This document shows positions 8,885 to 17,889 of a DNA stretch of 64,000 nucleotides, one piece after another (positions within the stretch are counted from its first letter, which is position 1; each line of letters begins with the position of its first letter). A program made the position numbers and the translations under genes. A model generated the notes under the pieces. The model ran no database searches and had not been told where the DNA came from. It was given only the letters and a program-made list of their open reading frames with translations. The stretch is from Thermoplasmatota archaeon (GTDB lineage: Archaea > Thermoplasmatota > Penumbrarchaeia > JASLWR01): NCBI GenBank assembly GCA_030740765.1, contig JASLWR010000005.1, positions 1 through 64,000 on the forward strand, given 5' to 3'.

Positions 8885-8925
8885 AGAAAACCAACCTTTA
8901 TAACTGTCCAGTGACATAATGTTTT

Positions 8926-9090
8926 CCAAGGAGACCCCCTATGGGAGGCCTTGAGAGAGCATCTCTCCGGGTACTCGTAGTGTCCCTTTTTAAATAAGCG
9001 AAGCAATGAGGATATAGAGAATCTGGTCGGATCTGTCCTCACAGTGGTCTCCCGGTAAGATCCGCCCACAAATTAAGGAAAGGTAATACA
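8926..9090 (+). ncRNA. Possible structured leader or small RNA
   Basis: A TATA-like CTTTATAA at 8896-8903 predicts a start near 8926. The following sequence folds into several hairpins: GAGAGA/TCTCTC near 8953-8967, and GGG..ACT/AGT..CCC near 8969-8986 followed directly by a T-run that could end transcription. A further GGATCT...AGATCC pair spans 9033-9063 before the next gene. It may be a short RNA, or the folded 5' leader of the gene at 9091. Seen by eye only. Confidence 0.3.
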
Positions 9091-9363
9091 ATGTCAAAGA
9101 AGATCCTCCGAAGAAAAGCAAAGGACATATTGGGAATGTACGGAGAAATGGACACCACGCAACTTCGTGACCACATCAACAGCGTTCTAAAGCACGGCAC
9201 CACTGTAAGCGAACTGGGCAATATACTTGGGAAATACGGAGAGTTCATGAAGGTGAGAAAGGAAACCAGGGTTTCCTGCGCCGGAAGGAGTTCCGGTAGC
9301 TATCAGGTCTGTGTTTGGCGTCTTGCCCCTACCGAGCCATCCATGGGATTTACACAATTGTGA
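9091..9363 (+). CDS. Small basic protein, possible winged helix
   Basis: A 90-residue basic protein that I do not recognise as a named family. The first 55 residues are helical and look like a small winged helix: RRKAKDILGMYGEMDTTQLR, then HINSVLKHGTTVSELGNILG and KYGEFMKVR, where the second and third helices could contact DNA or RNA. The tail has SCAGRSSGSYQVCVWRL, with two cysteines about 14 residues apart. A GGAAAGGT element lies just before the ATG and a terminator-like hairpin follows at 9411. The gene stands alone between the CARF-like regulator and the large PQQ protein. Probably real, given a good ribosome-binding site and clean boundaries. Confidence 0.6.
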   Translation: MSKKILRRKAKDILGMYGEMDTTQLRDHINSVLKHGTTVSELGNILGKYGEFMKVRKETRVSCAGRSSGSYQVCVWRLAPTEPSMGFTQL

Positions 9364-9410
9364 TGGCCCGTGACCACACCCGCTTCTCAACAAATGGCAT
9401 TTTGTCCCTT

Positions 9411-9438
9411 GAGGGAGTCCCTCGGAGGAGTTTTTTTT
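9411..9438 (+). terminator. Hairpin plus T-run terminator
   Basis: GAGGG-AGT-CCCTC (9411-9423) is followed by eight T residues at 9431-9438. It ends the small gene at 9091. The remaining bases up to 9644 hold no gene. Confidence 0.5.
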
Positions 9439-9644
9439 AATCAAATAATGATATTTATCAAGTATAATTTGTTTTAATTGGTTTCGCCGTATAATTTTCT
9501 GCGGAACAGTCTCTTCTCTTCGCTGACTTTTATTTGGCGGGATAGTTGACTGCAATATTATTTAATAATATAATGAGGATGTTATGAATAAGTGGGTGGA
9601 TCGTGCTTTTCATCCCTATTATGGTCAATAAATGAGGTAATGTC

Positions 9645-12600
9645 ATGCAAAGAGTTCTAAGATCGATACTTATGGTAGCTATTTCAATGTTACTGATTGG
9701 AGTTACAATGGCTGGATTAATAAGAGAGGATTATAGGTTCCAGGACTCCGCAAACGATGTCGTGATAAACGATGATGCCACCAGTGATGTTGGTGAACCG
9801 GTCATCCGAAGCACCAGTGGAAATTCTTGGTCCATGTTCGGGTACGACCAGACGAATTCTTTCAATTATCCAAATGCGGCTCCCGAAACGAACGATGTCA
9901 TATGGAACGCGAATTTCGCTGCGGATTTCTCGGCTTCTCCCGCCGTAATCGACGGACTGATCTACGTGGGCGGGACGGATTATTATCTCTATTGTATAGA
10001 TGCAAATACCGGAGAAGAGGTATTCAAAATACATTTACCTTCCCAGGTTGTATCGTCACCATGTGTTGTGGGAGACATGATCTACGTGGGATGCCGGGAC
10101 CGGAACCTGTATGCCTTTAATCGGGAAACACAGAATGAAGAGTGGAAGTTTACCACGGGGGGAGATGTGGACTCGTCGCCCAAGGTCGTTGGCGATACGG
10201 TGTATTTCGGCTCGCTGGACGGCTATTTCTATGCTGTGGATACCATAACGCACTCGCTGGTATGGAAATATTGGTGCGGTGAAGGTTACATGGTAAAATC
10301 CTCACCAGCAATATCGGGAAACCGGCTTGTGTTCGGTAGTTATAACGAGGATGGTTCGAAAGGAAATATCACCTGCCTCGATCTTAATGGATTTCAAGAT
10401 GGAAACGACGGTTACAATGGAGAAGGGAACACGTCCGAAACCGCTGGAGATGTGCTCTGGCAGTACACTCCATTGAAGGGTGTTATCGGTTCGGCTTCCA
10501 TTATGGGAGATAGCGTATTCATAGGATCCGAAGATGGAAAGCTTCACTGCCTGGGACTGTCGGACGGCAGTCTTTTATGGGATGCGGCAACCGGTGATTC
10601 CATCAAGTCCTGCCCCACCCCGGTACCGGAGACAAACAGTGTTATATTCGGTTCATGGGACGGATTCCTGTATAACCTCAACGCTTCCACCGGTACGCCA
10701 ATCTGGAAGGAACAGCTGTCCGGCTTTATCAGCGCTCCGGCAACCGTTGCCGACGGCAAGGTTTACGTTGGCGATCTGAGCTATAATCTCTACTGTTTCG
10801 ACCTCATTGGATGGGGCAATCTCTCCACGGAGAAGATATTCCAGATATACACGGGACTATATATGAGGTGCAGGGCGGCTCCCGTTATTTATAATGGCAT
10901 ACTATACCAGAGTTGCGAGAATGGGAATAATCCAAACAATGGCAAGATCATAGCGGTCGGAAGACCCGACGTGAAGGTATTCGACATTTTATTCGACGAC
11001 CCGACTCCGTATGAGGGGGAGTTGGTGGAGATCGAGGTTATTGTAAAGAATAATGATACTATAGAGTGCGAAATGGACATGGAGATATCCTACGTGGGAC
11101 ATCCTATAAAGGAATTAATCGCTTCGGAACATCTCACAGTGGCCCCCCTCTCACTGGCCAGCATCAATATTTCGTGGAAAGCCAGAAGTGGCACGTGGTC
11201 CATCTTTGTGAAAGTATTAAATATAACTCCCGAGGACACTACGAATACGCTTTTCCATTTGAATGCCCAGGTGCTGACGGTGAGTTCCCCACCCACAAAG
11301 GAGTGGAACTTTTTCATGGGTGGTGTCGAACACGAGTGTTACAGCGCCATAGCTGTGGATACAAACCGTGAGGAAGGGAGTGCTTTCCCTGGTGGTTCCC
11401 TTTTCCAACCCGTCATCTCCAAGGGATTTTTATTGGTCACGACCACTGCAGGTTCACTACTGGCATTTGACCAGTATGATCTGGCAAGCTCGCACAAATG
11501 GAGAGTGGATTTCCCTGACCCTGCCCTGTCCTCTGCCAGCGTTCTAGGGGATAAAATATTCGTTCCCTATGAGGGTTTCAAGTTACGGTGTTTCGACTTG
11601 ATGGATTCCGGGAACTTGTTATGGACTTATGATAATCCGGGAATCGAAGATCCAATCGCACCTGTAATGGCTAAACACGGGATTGTGTTCGTTACCACTG
11701 AAAGCGGTCAAGTATTTGCTATCGACGACGATGATGGAGAACTACTCTGGCAAACGGACATAGGAGCTAACAGTTCCACCATTCCACTATTATTTGGTGA
11801 CAATTTCACGGTTCTGGACGATAGTGGAAAGATATATTTGCTGGATCTCTACGACGGGACGATACTTGCAACGAAAGTGCTGGGTTCCACCTTACCCATG
11901 ACGCCTGCTTATTTCGACGACAGGATATTTGTTGTTTTCACCGATGGGGATATTGTCAGTTATGATCCGGTGTCAAATACTTCCACGCTGCTTCTGGAGC
12001 TTGCAGATACTCCTACCACCTGTGTCGTAAAAGTAAGCGAGGATGGCCGCCTGGCTCTTGGGACTGTCTCAGGTGTAAGAATACTTGACGAAAAATACGC
12101 TCCCGTGGGTATTATCGAAGGTGTGGGAAGCCTCAATTCTCCCTTGGTGGGCGGCCCCGGCAGGTGTTATTTTATCGATTCTACCGGAACTTTGTACGGT
12201 ATGAACATGTCATCCACGATCCCTTCAGAGGAACGATTCCTCTGGAATATGACCCTGGGCGCATCCACAAACGGTACTCCTGTTGTCTGGGAGGGGAAGG
12301 TTTACATTTCCACTGCCGGTGGAGAAATCTACGCCCTCGGTGCAGCGAATAATGCTCCAAAAGGAATCATCGACAGCCCTGCATCCATGGCCGTGTACAA
12401 GGAGATCGACGAGATCGAGTTCAGTGCCGCTTCATCCAATGATCCCAATAGGGACGAATTGAGGTACAAGTGGACCTCCACCCTGGACGGCTTGCTCTAC
12501 GATGGACCACTATCGGCTTTCAAAACTTATCTCAGTCCTGGCCTCCACGAAATAAAGCTCACCGTTGATGACCAGAGAGGTGGTAAGGACCATAAGATCA

Positions 12601-13613
12601 TAACAATATCCGTCCTGGGTCGTGAGATAGAGACTACCTTGTTTCCCTCGCTTGACATTGATTTGAGAGTGGCCAATATCGGTGGTGGGGATGCGAACGC
12701 CGAGTTGAAAAGCGGCCTTGCCGGTGTGAATAATAACATTCTCTGGAATATTGTAGCTGTCACTACCGATTATCCCTGGATGGACTGGATGGAAATTCGC
12801 TTCGATCTCACGATCGGAAGCAATGCCATTCCCGAAAATGCGGACGCAGATTCCATACGACTCTACTATATGAACTCCACCAATGGGAATTGGATCAAGT
12901 ATAATGACTCCAACGTAGAATTCATTCCCGGAAAATATATTTCGATCAATTTCACAAACCCGGAGGGTGGGACGGCAGAATTGATCCTCAGTCTTTATGG
13001 AAATATTCTGGATGTGATCTTTCCCACCGCCAATGCAGGTCCCGATCAGTCCGTTGACCGGGGAAGCACGGTAACATTTGATGGCAATGGAAGCTATGAC
13101 AACGTCGGAATCCAGAGTCTTGTTTGGACATTTAACGATGTGGGCGAAAAAATCCTTTATGGATTTGATCCGACGTACACCTTCAATAACTCGGGGAACT
13201 TTTCCGTAACGTTGAAGGTCACTGATACCTCAGGGAATGGGTATACCGATACCATGAACGTTGTAGTGAACAACACTATAGAGAAGCCGGTCCCGCCGGT
13301 TGAAGATGGCGAGGGCCAGTGGCTATGGGTAGTAATACTTGTTCTCGCAATATGTCTGATAGCTGTTTTCATAATCAGAGAGATCAAGAGCAGGAAGGAA
13401 GAACAGAGAAAGTTTGATGAGTTCTTCAAAGAAGGGAGGGAGCCTGATAAAGCGGTTTTGGAGACGGATGATAGAGACGTTGACAGCTACGTGGATATGT
13501 TTACCGTGGGAGGATCGAAAAAGGACAAGGGCGGCCGTGAAAAGAAGGTCGATAGCCTGCCCGACGAGACCATCGGCGGTATGAAGATACGAAAGCCCGG
13601 TAGTAAGAAATGA
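9645..13613 (+). CDS. Large membrane-anchored surface protein: PQQ-like beta-propellers, PKD domain
   Basis: A 1322-residue exported protein. An N-terminal signal/anchor (RSILMVAISMLLIGVTMAGLI) is followed by about 390 residues of PQQ/YVTN-type blades with repeated phrases such as GDTVYFGSLDGYFYAVD, a CARDB-like beta segment (DPTPYEGELVEIEVIVKNND), a second propeller, an Ig-like region beginning NAPKGIIDSPASM, and a PKD domain (ANAGPDQSVDRGSTVTFDG). One transmembrane helix (WVVILVLAICLIAVFII) and a charged cytoplasmic tail of about 80 residues end it. Propellers of this kind usually bind ligands or partner proteins outside the cell; no catalytic residues are evident. GAGGTA precedes the ATG. 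Its stop overlaps the start of the next gene (ATGA), so the two are translationally coupled, although their roles look unrelated. Confidence 0.85.
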   Translation: MQRVLRSILMVAISMLLIGVTMAGLIREDYRFQDSANDVVINDDATSDVGEPVIRSTSGNSWSMFGYDQTNSFNYPNAAPETNDVIWNANFAADFSASPAVIDGLIYVGGTDYYLYCIDANTGEEVFKIHLPSQVVSSPCVVGDMIYVGCRDRNLYAFNRETQNEEWKFTTGGDVDSSPKVVGDTVYFGSLDGYFYAVDTITHSLVWKYWCGEGYMVKSSPAISGNRLVFGSYNEDGSKGNITCLDLNGFQDGNDGYNGEGNTSETAGDVLWQYTPLKGVIGSASIMGDSVFIGSEDGKLHCLGLSDGSLLWDAATGDSIKSCPTPVPETNSVIFGSWDGFLYNLNASTGTPIWKEQLSGFISAPATVADGKVYVGDLSYNLYCFDLIGWGNLSTEKIFQIYTGLYMRCRAAPVIYNGILYQSCENGNNPNNGKIIAVGRPDVKVFDILFDDPTPYEGELVEIEVIVKNNDTIECEMDMEISYVGHPIKELIASEHLTVAPLSLASINISWKARSGTWSIFVKVLNITPEDTTNTLFHLNAQVLTVSSPPTKEWNFFMGGVEHECYSAIAVDTNREEGSAFPGGSLFQPVISKGFLLVTTTAGSLLAFDQYDLASSHKWRVDFPDPALSSASVLGDKIFVPYEGFKLRCFDLMDSGNLLWTYDNPGIEDPIAPVMAKHGIVFVTTESGQVFAIDDDDGELLWQTDIGANSSTIPLLFGDNFTVLDDSGKIYLLDLYDGTILATKVLGSTLPMTPAYFDDRIFVVFTDGDIVSYDPVSNTSTLLLELADTPTTCVVKVSEDGRLALGTVSGVRILDEKYAPVGIIEGVGSLNSPLVGGPGRCYFIDSTGTLYGMNMSSTIPSEERFLWNMTLGASTNGTPVVWEGKVYISTAGGEIYALGAANNAPKGIIDSPASMAVYKEIDEIEFSAASSNDPNRDELRYKWTSTLDGLLYDGPLSAFKTYLSPGLHEIKLTVDDQRGGKDHKIITISVLGREIETTLFPSLDIDLRVANIGGGDANAELKSGLAGVNNNILWNIVAVTTDYPWMDWMEIRFDLTIGSNAIPENADADSIRLYYMNSTNGNWIKYNDSNVEFIPGKYISINFTNPEGGTAELILSLYGNILDVIFPTANAGPDQSVDRGSTVTFDGNGSYDNVGIQSLVWTFNDVGEKILYGFDPTYTFNNSGNFSVTLKVTDTSGNGYTDTMNVVVNNTIEKPVPPVEDGEGQWLWVVILVLAICLIAVFIIREIKSRKEEQRKFDEFFKEGREPDKAVLETDDRDVDSYVDMFTVGGSKKDKGGREKKVDSLPDETIGGMKIRKPGSKK

Positions 13614-14629
13614 GCGACAATTACACCCTCCGTGCTAAAAGGTTTATAAAATGGAGGCATTTACCGGATTCCATGAATCCCGTACTGGAAACTACTAGGT
13701 ATGTTATGGAGAATTCGGACCACGTAAAAATAAATATGGACCGGCTCCATGAGTTCTCGGACAATTTCAGAGCAAGTGACTCACGGCATTGGCTTGCGGA
13801 TGCTCCCTTTGACCTTGCGACCCTTAGCGTTCAGGAGAAACTGCATTTCCTATTCGTGTTCAATTCTATTAATTTCTGTTACTGGGGGGAGCCGAAATGG
13901 ACTTTGACTTATAAAAATAAAAAATATGACGGTGCCTGGGGAATGGTAGTTGCCTTTGGGAGGGCTATTGAGGAAGGAAAATCCCTATTGGACTCTAGTT
14001 ATCTTGCGACACTTTCGAATGAAGAGCTTTCATATCTTTTCAGGGGGAATGTCCCGATACCGCTGTTCGGGGAACGCCTTGACATACTCAGAGAGATCGG
14101 CTCTACTCTAAATGAAAGGTTCGGCGGCTCCTTTAGTAGCATAATAAACGCGGCATCAAACGACGCTCTTCTTTTACTCGAACTGATCGTGAAAAATTTT
14201 CCTTCATTTGCCGATATATCGTACTATAAAGATCAAAAGATTTTCTTTTATAAACGAGCTCAGCTTCTGGTCTCGGACATTTACAATCTTTTTGAGGGTC
14301 GAGGATTCGGAGAATTAAAAAACATTGAAAAACTAACTGCCTTTGCCGATTACAAGATACCTCAGGTCCTGAGAAAAGCGGGAATACTCGTTTACTCGGA
14401 GGAGTTGGCCGGGAAGGTGGACCAAATGAAGCTGATTCCCGGGGGCAGCCCGGAGGAGATTGAGATCCGGGCGAATACCATATGGGCAGTGGAGTTGATC
14501 GCCAAACGCCTTAATGGAAGAAATTTACACATTGAGCCGATCTATGTCAATGATCATTTGTGGCTCTTGGGGCAGAACAAATCTCCTGATGATCTGCCGT
14601 ATCACCGAACCCGGACTATTTACTACTGA
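13610..14629 (+). CDS. Queuosine salvage protein homologue (Qng1, DUF2419)
   Basis: 339 residues, close to the usual family length. Members are queuosine 5'-phosphate nucleosidases that release the queuine base for reuse. Family-typical blocks are present: FNSINFCYWGEPKWT, then FRGNVPIPLFGERL, the late FADYKIPQVLRKAGIL (the DYxxPQ segment), EIEIRANTIWAVELI and the closing LPYHRTRTIYY. It overlaps the upstream PQQ gene by 4 bases. Archaea modify tRNA with archaeosine rather than queuosine, so this gene is unexpected: it could salvage queuine from the environment or act on a related 7-deazaguanine nucleotide. No tgt, queuine transporter or archaeosine gene is visible nearby. Family call is firm; substrate is inferred. 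Confidence 0.82.
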   Translation: MSDNYTLRAKRFIKWRHLPDSMNPVLETTRYVMENSDHVKINMDRLHEFSDNFRASDSRHWLADAPFDLATLSVQEKLHFLFVFNSINFCYWGEPKWTLTYKNKKYDGAWGMVVAFGRAIEEGKSLLDSSYLATLSNEELSYLFRGNVPIPLFGERLDILREIGSTLNERFGGSFSSIINAASNDALLLLELIVKNFPSFADISYYKDQKIFFYKRAQLLVSDIYNLFEGRGFGELKNIEKLTAFADYKIPQVLRKAGILVYSEELAGKVDQMKLIPGGSPEEIEIRANTIWAVELIAKRLNGRNLHIEPIYVNDHLWLLGQNKSPDDLPYHRTRTIYY

Positions 14630-14710
14630 GCCCGCGACCGGTTAGCAGTTATGTTAACCCGGTTAGTTTCACGCCTTTATGTCTATTATCTCTTTTCTTC
14701 GATCTATAGA

Positions 14711-14802
14711 GGGCCGCCGACCCCCAGGAAAACGGCGGCCCGATTCCAAAAGAAAAATATTACGAAGGAGGGCTCTGCCCTCCGGGTCGGTTTGCGCCGA
14801 CC
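14711..14802. repeat. Three consecutive GC-rich hairpins
   Basis: Perfect inverted repeats follow one another: GGGCCGCCG/CGGCGGCCC (14711-14719 with 14733-14741), GGAGGGC/GCCCTCC (14767-14783) and GGTCGG/CCGACC (14785-14802). They lie 80 bases after the Qng1 stop and may include its terminator, but three in a row suggests more structure than that. Confidence 0.5.
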
Positions 14803-14840
14803 ATTAGCGATCTTGAAATTCTTCTTTTTATATCGTAGAC

Positions 14841-15097
14841 GAGGCCTGTGCCCGTAGAAAACAACTGTTTTCGAGGGAGCAGTAACGCCGTAGGTGTTGC
14901 GTAGTCTGACTGCATACTTGCAGGCAGGTCAGGTGTGCCGAAGGTACACCGAGATGAAACGTGCGTTTCTTCCGTCGTCCGTAGGCATAACCCGTAGGCA
15001 CACTTGCCGAGGGTGCGGATGAAACTTGTTTCATCCAGCATTGCCGAGGGCTCAGGTGTGACGAAGTTACACCGGAGTATAACGGGAGCAGGCCTCG
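14841..15097 (+). ncRNA. Hairpin-dense element, possible structured RNA or small mobile element
   Basis: About 257 bp enclosed by a long inverted repeat: GAGGCCTGTGCCCGT at 14841 pairs with the sequence ending CAGGCCTC at 15097 with two mismatches. Inside are many short hairpins, among them GGATGAAAC/GTTTCATCC (15017-15036) and two near-identical ones, GGTGTGCC-GAA-GGTACACC (14930-14952) and GGTGTGAC-GAA-GTTACACC (15053-15074). The last two differ at a paired position that changed on both sides, which suggests conserved pairing. GTAG recurs before several stems. No good ORF. I see no RNase P or SRP RNA signature. Related hairpins occur near 20.8, 34.1, 35.7 and 36.7 kb. The rest of 14630-15274 has no gene. 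Confidence 0.5.
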
Positions 15098-15274
15098 AAG
15101 AGAATAGAATATCATGAGTGTAAATTATTCTCAAATAAGATACTTTCACTTTGGACTTTTCAACCTTCACTTCATTGAACGGGTGATAAACTACTTATAG
15201 AAGAATCGACATATATCTGTCTGAAATCAATCACTGGCATTGGTTTTATAATAATGTTTCATTGAATATATACT

Positions 15275-16282
15275 ATGAATAATGTCTCCTGCGGTTTTGT
15301 TAACATATCTAACGGTGTCGGTACCATGAAGAGAAACCAGATGATAACGGACATCTGTGATATTCTCTCACGATCCGGTTTCTATATATCCGATCCGGCC
15401 GACCTTCGATCCATCAGTTTTGATATTATCTGCCGAAGAGACAATACCCTTTTAATTATTAAGGTGCTGGCCAATATCGATTCCTTCACCAAAGAGAATG
15501 CCTGCCAGCTGAAATTGCTTGCCTCATTCCTGGGGGCAAGTCCCGTAATGATGGGATACCGGGCGTCCAGCGGTCCCTTGGAGGACGGTATAATCTATCT
15601 TAGGCATCTTATTTCCATAATTACTCCCAGGACCCTGTACGACATATTCATCGAAGGCGTTTTTCCATCTGTTTTCGCTGCACCAGGGGGTTTCTACGTA
15701 GACCTGGACAATGAGATACTCCGAGAAGTGCGAAAGGAGCGGGGAATGTCCCTTGGAGACATGGCAAAGGCCGTGGGTGTCTCAAGAAAAGCCGTGCAGA
15801 TGTATGAACAAGGTATGAGTGCAACCCTTGATGTCGGTCTCGTAATGGAAGAAACCCTTGGTGTGCCCCTTATAGCTTCATTGAATCCATTCGTGCTCAA
15901 CGAGAAACTATTGAAACAACGGGAAAAACTTGATAAGCTTGATAGTGTCAACAGTTCCCTACAATCAAAACTTCATCTTCTTGGCTATGAGGTCATTCCT
16001 CTCTTCCGTTGTCCCTTCGATGCGTTTACCCGTCGTGATAACATTCTTCTTTTGACCGGTTTCCAAAAACCAGGAGTAACCATCAGAAAGAAGGCAAGAA
16101 TGATGACCCGTATTGGCTCAATTACCGAGAGGCATTCTGTCTTTTTTCTTAGCGATCCCACTTCCAAGACGTGCATAGAGGGAACTCCAATTATTACGAA
16201 ATGCGAGCTGGAGGATATTGCATGCTCCGAAGACATTCTCGAGCTTGTGATGGAAAGAAGAGCTAAGGTGGGACCTAGATGA
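15275..16282 (+). CDS. Archaeal HTH (XRE-type) transcriptional regulator
   Basis: 335 residues. The N-terminal 150 residues resemble the restriction-endonuclease-like domain of an archaeal family of putative HTH regulators (RSISFDIICRRDNTLLIIKVLANID, IIYLRHLISIITPRTLYDI). A Cro/XRE helix-turn-helix follows (LREVRKERGMSLGDMAKAVGVSRKAVQMYEQG), then a linker and a second alpha-beta domain. A TATA box (TTTATAAT, 15245-15252) is centred 26-27 bp before the ATG at 15275, which fits a leaderless start. A methionine 17 codons in is an alternative. It overlaps the next gene by 4 bases, so the pair is likely coupled. Target genes are unknown. Confidence 0.75.
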   Translation: MNNVSCGFVNISNGVGTMKRNQMITDICDILSRSGFYISDPADLRSISFDIICRRDNTLLIIKVLANIDSFTKENACQLKLLASFLGASPVMMGYRASSGPLEDGIIYLRHLISIITPRTLYDIFIEGVFPSVFAAPGGFYVDLDNEILREVRKERGMSLGDMAKAVGVSRKAVQMYEQGMSATLDVGLVMEETLGVPLIASLNPFVLNEKLLKQREKLDKLDSVNSSLQSKLHLLGYEVIPLFRCPFDAFTRRDNILLLTGFQKPGVTIRKKARMMTRIGSITERHSVFFLSDPTSKTCIEGTPIITKCELEDIACSEDILELVMERRAKVGPR

Positions 16283-16935
16283 GCCCGAAGAGTGATACGG
16301 CCCTTCGGGATTTTCATGAATTGACAGTCGGAAACGCTAAAGTGTATCTCCTCGGCACCATCAAGGGATTGAAGAGCGAAGCGGAAAACGTAAAAAAAGC
16401 CTATCGGATAGCTATACCGGATATTATCGGCCTGCATATATCTCAGGGCGAGATGAAAGGTCTCGAGGCTACCGTAAGGGGAGAGATAACTGAAATGGGT
16501 CTTTCGCATTACGAGGAAATCTACGGTGTAAATCTTGCAGCGTACGGTGAGATCCAGGTTCCTCCGCCTTCTCTGGTGATGGCTTACAGGATCGCCCGAA
16601 AAAAAGATATAATTCTAGCTCCACTGGACATGAACGATGAAAAATATGCAGATATCTTCACAAAGACGGTTACAACCTTCCATTTGATACGTCACTCGTT
16701 CCGGGTAAAACGACTGAGAAAACGAAAATTCAACAGCCCCGATGCCCGTTCCTTCGTTTTGGACTGGGACGCTCAGATAAACAAGGTCAAGGGATACCGG
16801 GAAATTGAAGAGGCCCGGGAGCGGTACATTGCAGAAAATATTATGTATCTCTCGAAAGAGCACTCCAGGGTTCTCGCGGTACTTGAGTTAGAGCGTCTTG
16901 ACGGTATATATACAAAGTTAAAAGAAATGAAATGA
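16279..16935 (+). CDS. Divergent TraB-like protein
   Basis: 218 residues, starting inside the stop of the HTH gene (ATGA). The ends resemble TraB/GumN-fold proteins: an N-terminal VYLLGTIKG strand-turn where TraB has a GTxHxS motif, and a C-terminal ERYIAENIMYL ... VLAVLELERLDGI where TraB has RNxxM and VVGxxHxxGI. The histidines that define the active site in TraB are missing, so an enzymatic role is doubtful; it may be a structural or sensory relative acting with the HTH regulator. It is cytosolic, with no signal peptide and no clear membrane helix. The similarity is remote and could be wrong; the gene itself is certain from coupling and length. Confidence 0.5.
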   Translation: MSPKSDTALRDFHELTVGNAKVYLLGTIKGLKSEAENVKKAYRIAIPDIIGLHISQGEMKGLEATVRGEITEMGLSHYEEIYGVNLAAYGEIQVPPPSLVMAYRIARKKDIILAPLDMNDEKYADIFTKTVTTFHLIRHSFRVKRLRKRKFNSPDARSFVLDWDAQINKVKGYREIEEARERYIAENIMYLSKEHSRVLAVLELERLDGIYTKLKEMK

Positions 16936-16944
16936 GGTATGAAT

Positions 16945-17889
16945 ATGGCTGGCAGAACCGGTAATAAACCTGTTATCGATATTGCAGGTCTGAAGAAATA
17001 TTACGGCAAGGCCAGAGGTGTTGAGAACGTCTCCTTCAGAATATCTCCCGGAGAGATTTTTGGGTTTCTCGGGCCAAATGGTGCGGGGAAGACCACAACG
17101 ATACGTACAATTCTGGATTACATTAGACCCACTGCGGGTAAGATAAAAGTGCTGGGAATGGACCCGCAGCTTCAGGGTGCCGAGGTCAGAAGGAAGGTGG
17201 GGTATTTGCCATCGGATTTCACAATGAGTTCAAGAATGACCGCCGGTGAATATCTTTATTTCTTGCTGGGCATGATGGATCATACCGGGAATAACCGTAT
17301 AGAGGAACTGTCCGAAAGGTTCAATCTCGACCTTACAAAGCGCATAAAGGATTTTTCCCGGGGCAACAGGCAGAAGGTCGGGCTGGTCTCCGCATTCATG
17401 CATTCTCCAAAACTAATGATAATGGATGAGCCCTCAACAGGTCTTGACCCGCTGATGCAGCAGGAATTCTACAAATTGTTGCTTGAGGAAAAGAAGAAGG
17501 GAAATACGATATTCCTGTCATCCCACATACTCTCGGAAGTGGACGCGATATGCGATCGGGTGGCTGTGATAAGGGAGGGGGAACTGGTGGCAGTGGAAAC
17601 CATGGGGGAGTTCAAGAAGAAGACCGGCCGCCTCATGATCATCGATTTCCGAGACGCAATCAACCCGGAGATATTCCAGAGAATTAAAGGAGTATCCGAT
17701 GTGAAATCGGAAGGTAATCGATTGGTACTTACGGTTTTTTCGAACGTGGACGGTATCATCAAGTTACTGGCTAAACATACTGTTGACGAGCTTACTTTCG
17801 AGGATACATCCCTCGAACACGTATTTCTGAAGTATTACGGCATGGAAGAGGTTCAAAGGGAAAATAGTGGAGCGGGGGTGAATAAATGA
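16945..17889 (+). CDS. ABC transporter ATP-binding protein (ABC-2 type exporter)
   Basis: ATPase subunit of an export system. Walker A is GPNGAGKTT, the signature is FSRGNRQKVGL (a variant of LSGGQ seen in ABC-2 exporters), Walker B is LMIMDEPSTGLDP, and the H-loop is in FLSSHILSEVD. The C-terminal 80 residues form the extra beta domain typical of this group. Two ATG codons are possible, 16939 and 16945; GAGGT just upstream is too close to the first but well spaced from the second. The permease gene overlaps its end by 4 bases. Substrate is unknown; relatives export drugs, lipids or polysaccharide. Confidence 0.92.
   Translation: MAGRTGNKPVIDIAGLKKYYGKARGVENVSFRISPGEIFGFLGPNGAGKTTTIRTILDYIRPTAGKIKVLGMDPQLQGAEVRRKVGYLPSDFTMSSRMTAGEYLYFLLGMMDHTGNNRIEELSERFNLDLTKRIKDFSRGNRQKVGLVSAFMHSPKLMIMDEPSTGLDPLMQQEFYKLLLEEKKKGNTIFLSSHILSEVDAICDRVAVIREGELVAVETMGEFKKKTGRLMIIDFRDAINPEIFQRIKGVSDVKSEGNRLVLTVFSNVDGIIKLLAKHTVDELTFEDTSLEHVFLKYYGMEEVQRENSGAGVNK

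Noticed and set aside
14841-15097. RNase P RNA or SRP RNA
   Set aside because: The conserved GAGGAAAGTCC/ACAGAA elements of RNase P and the GNAR/GGAA loops of SRP helix 8 were not found.
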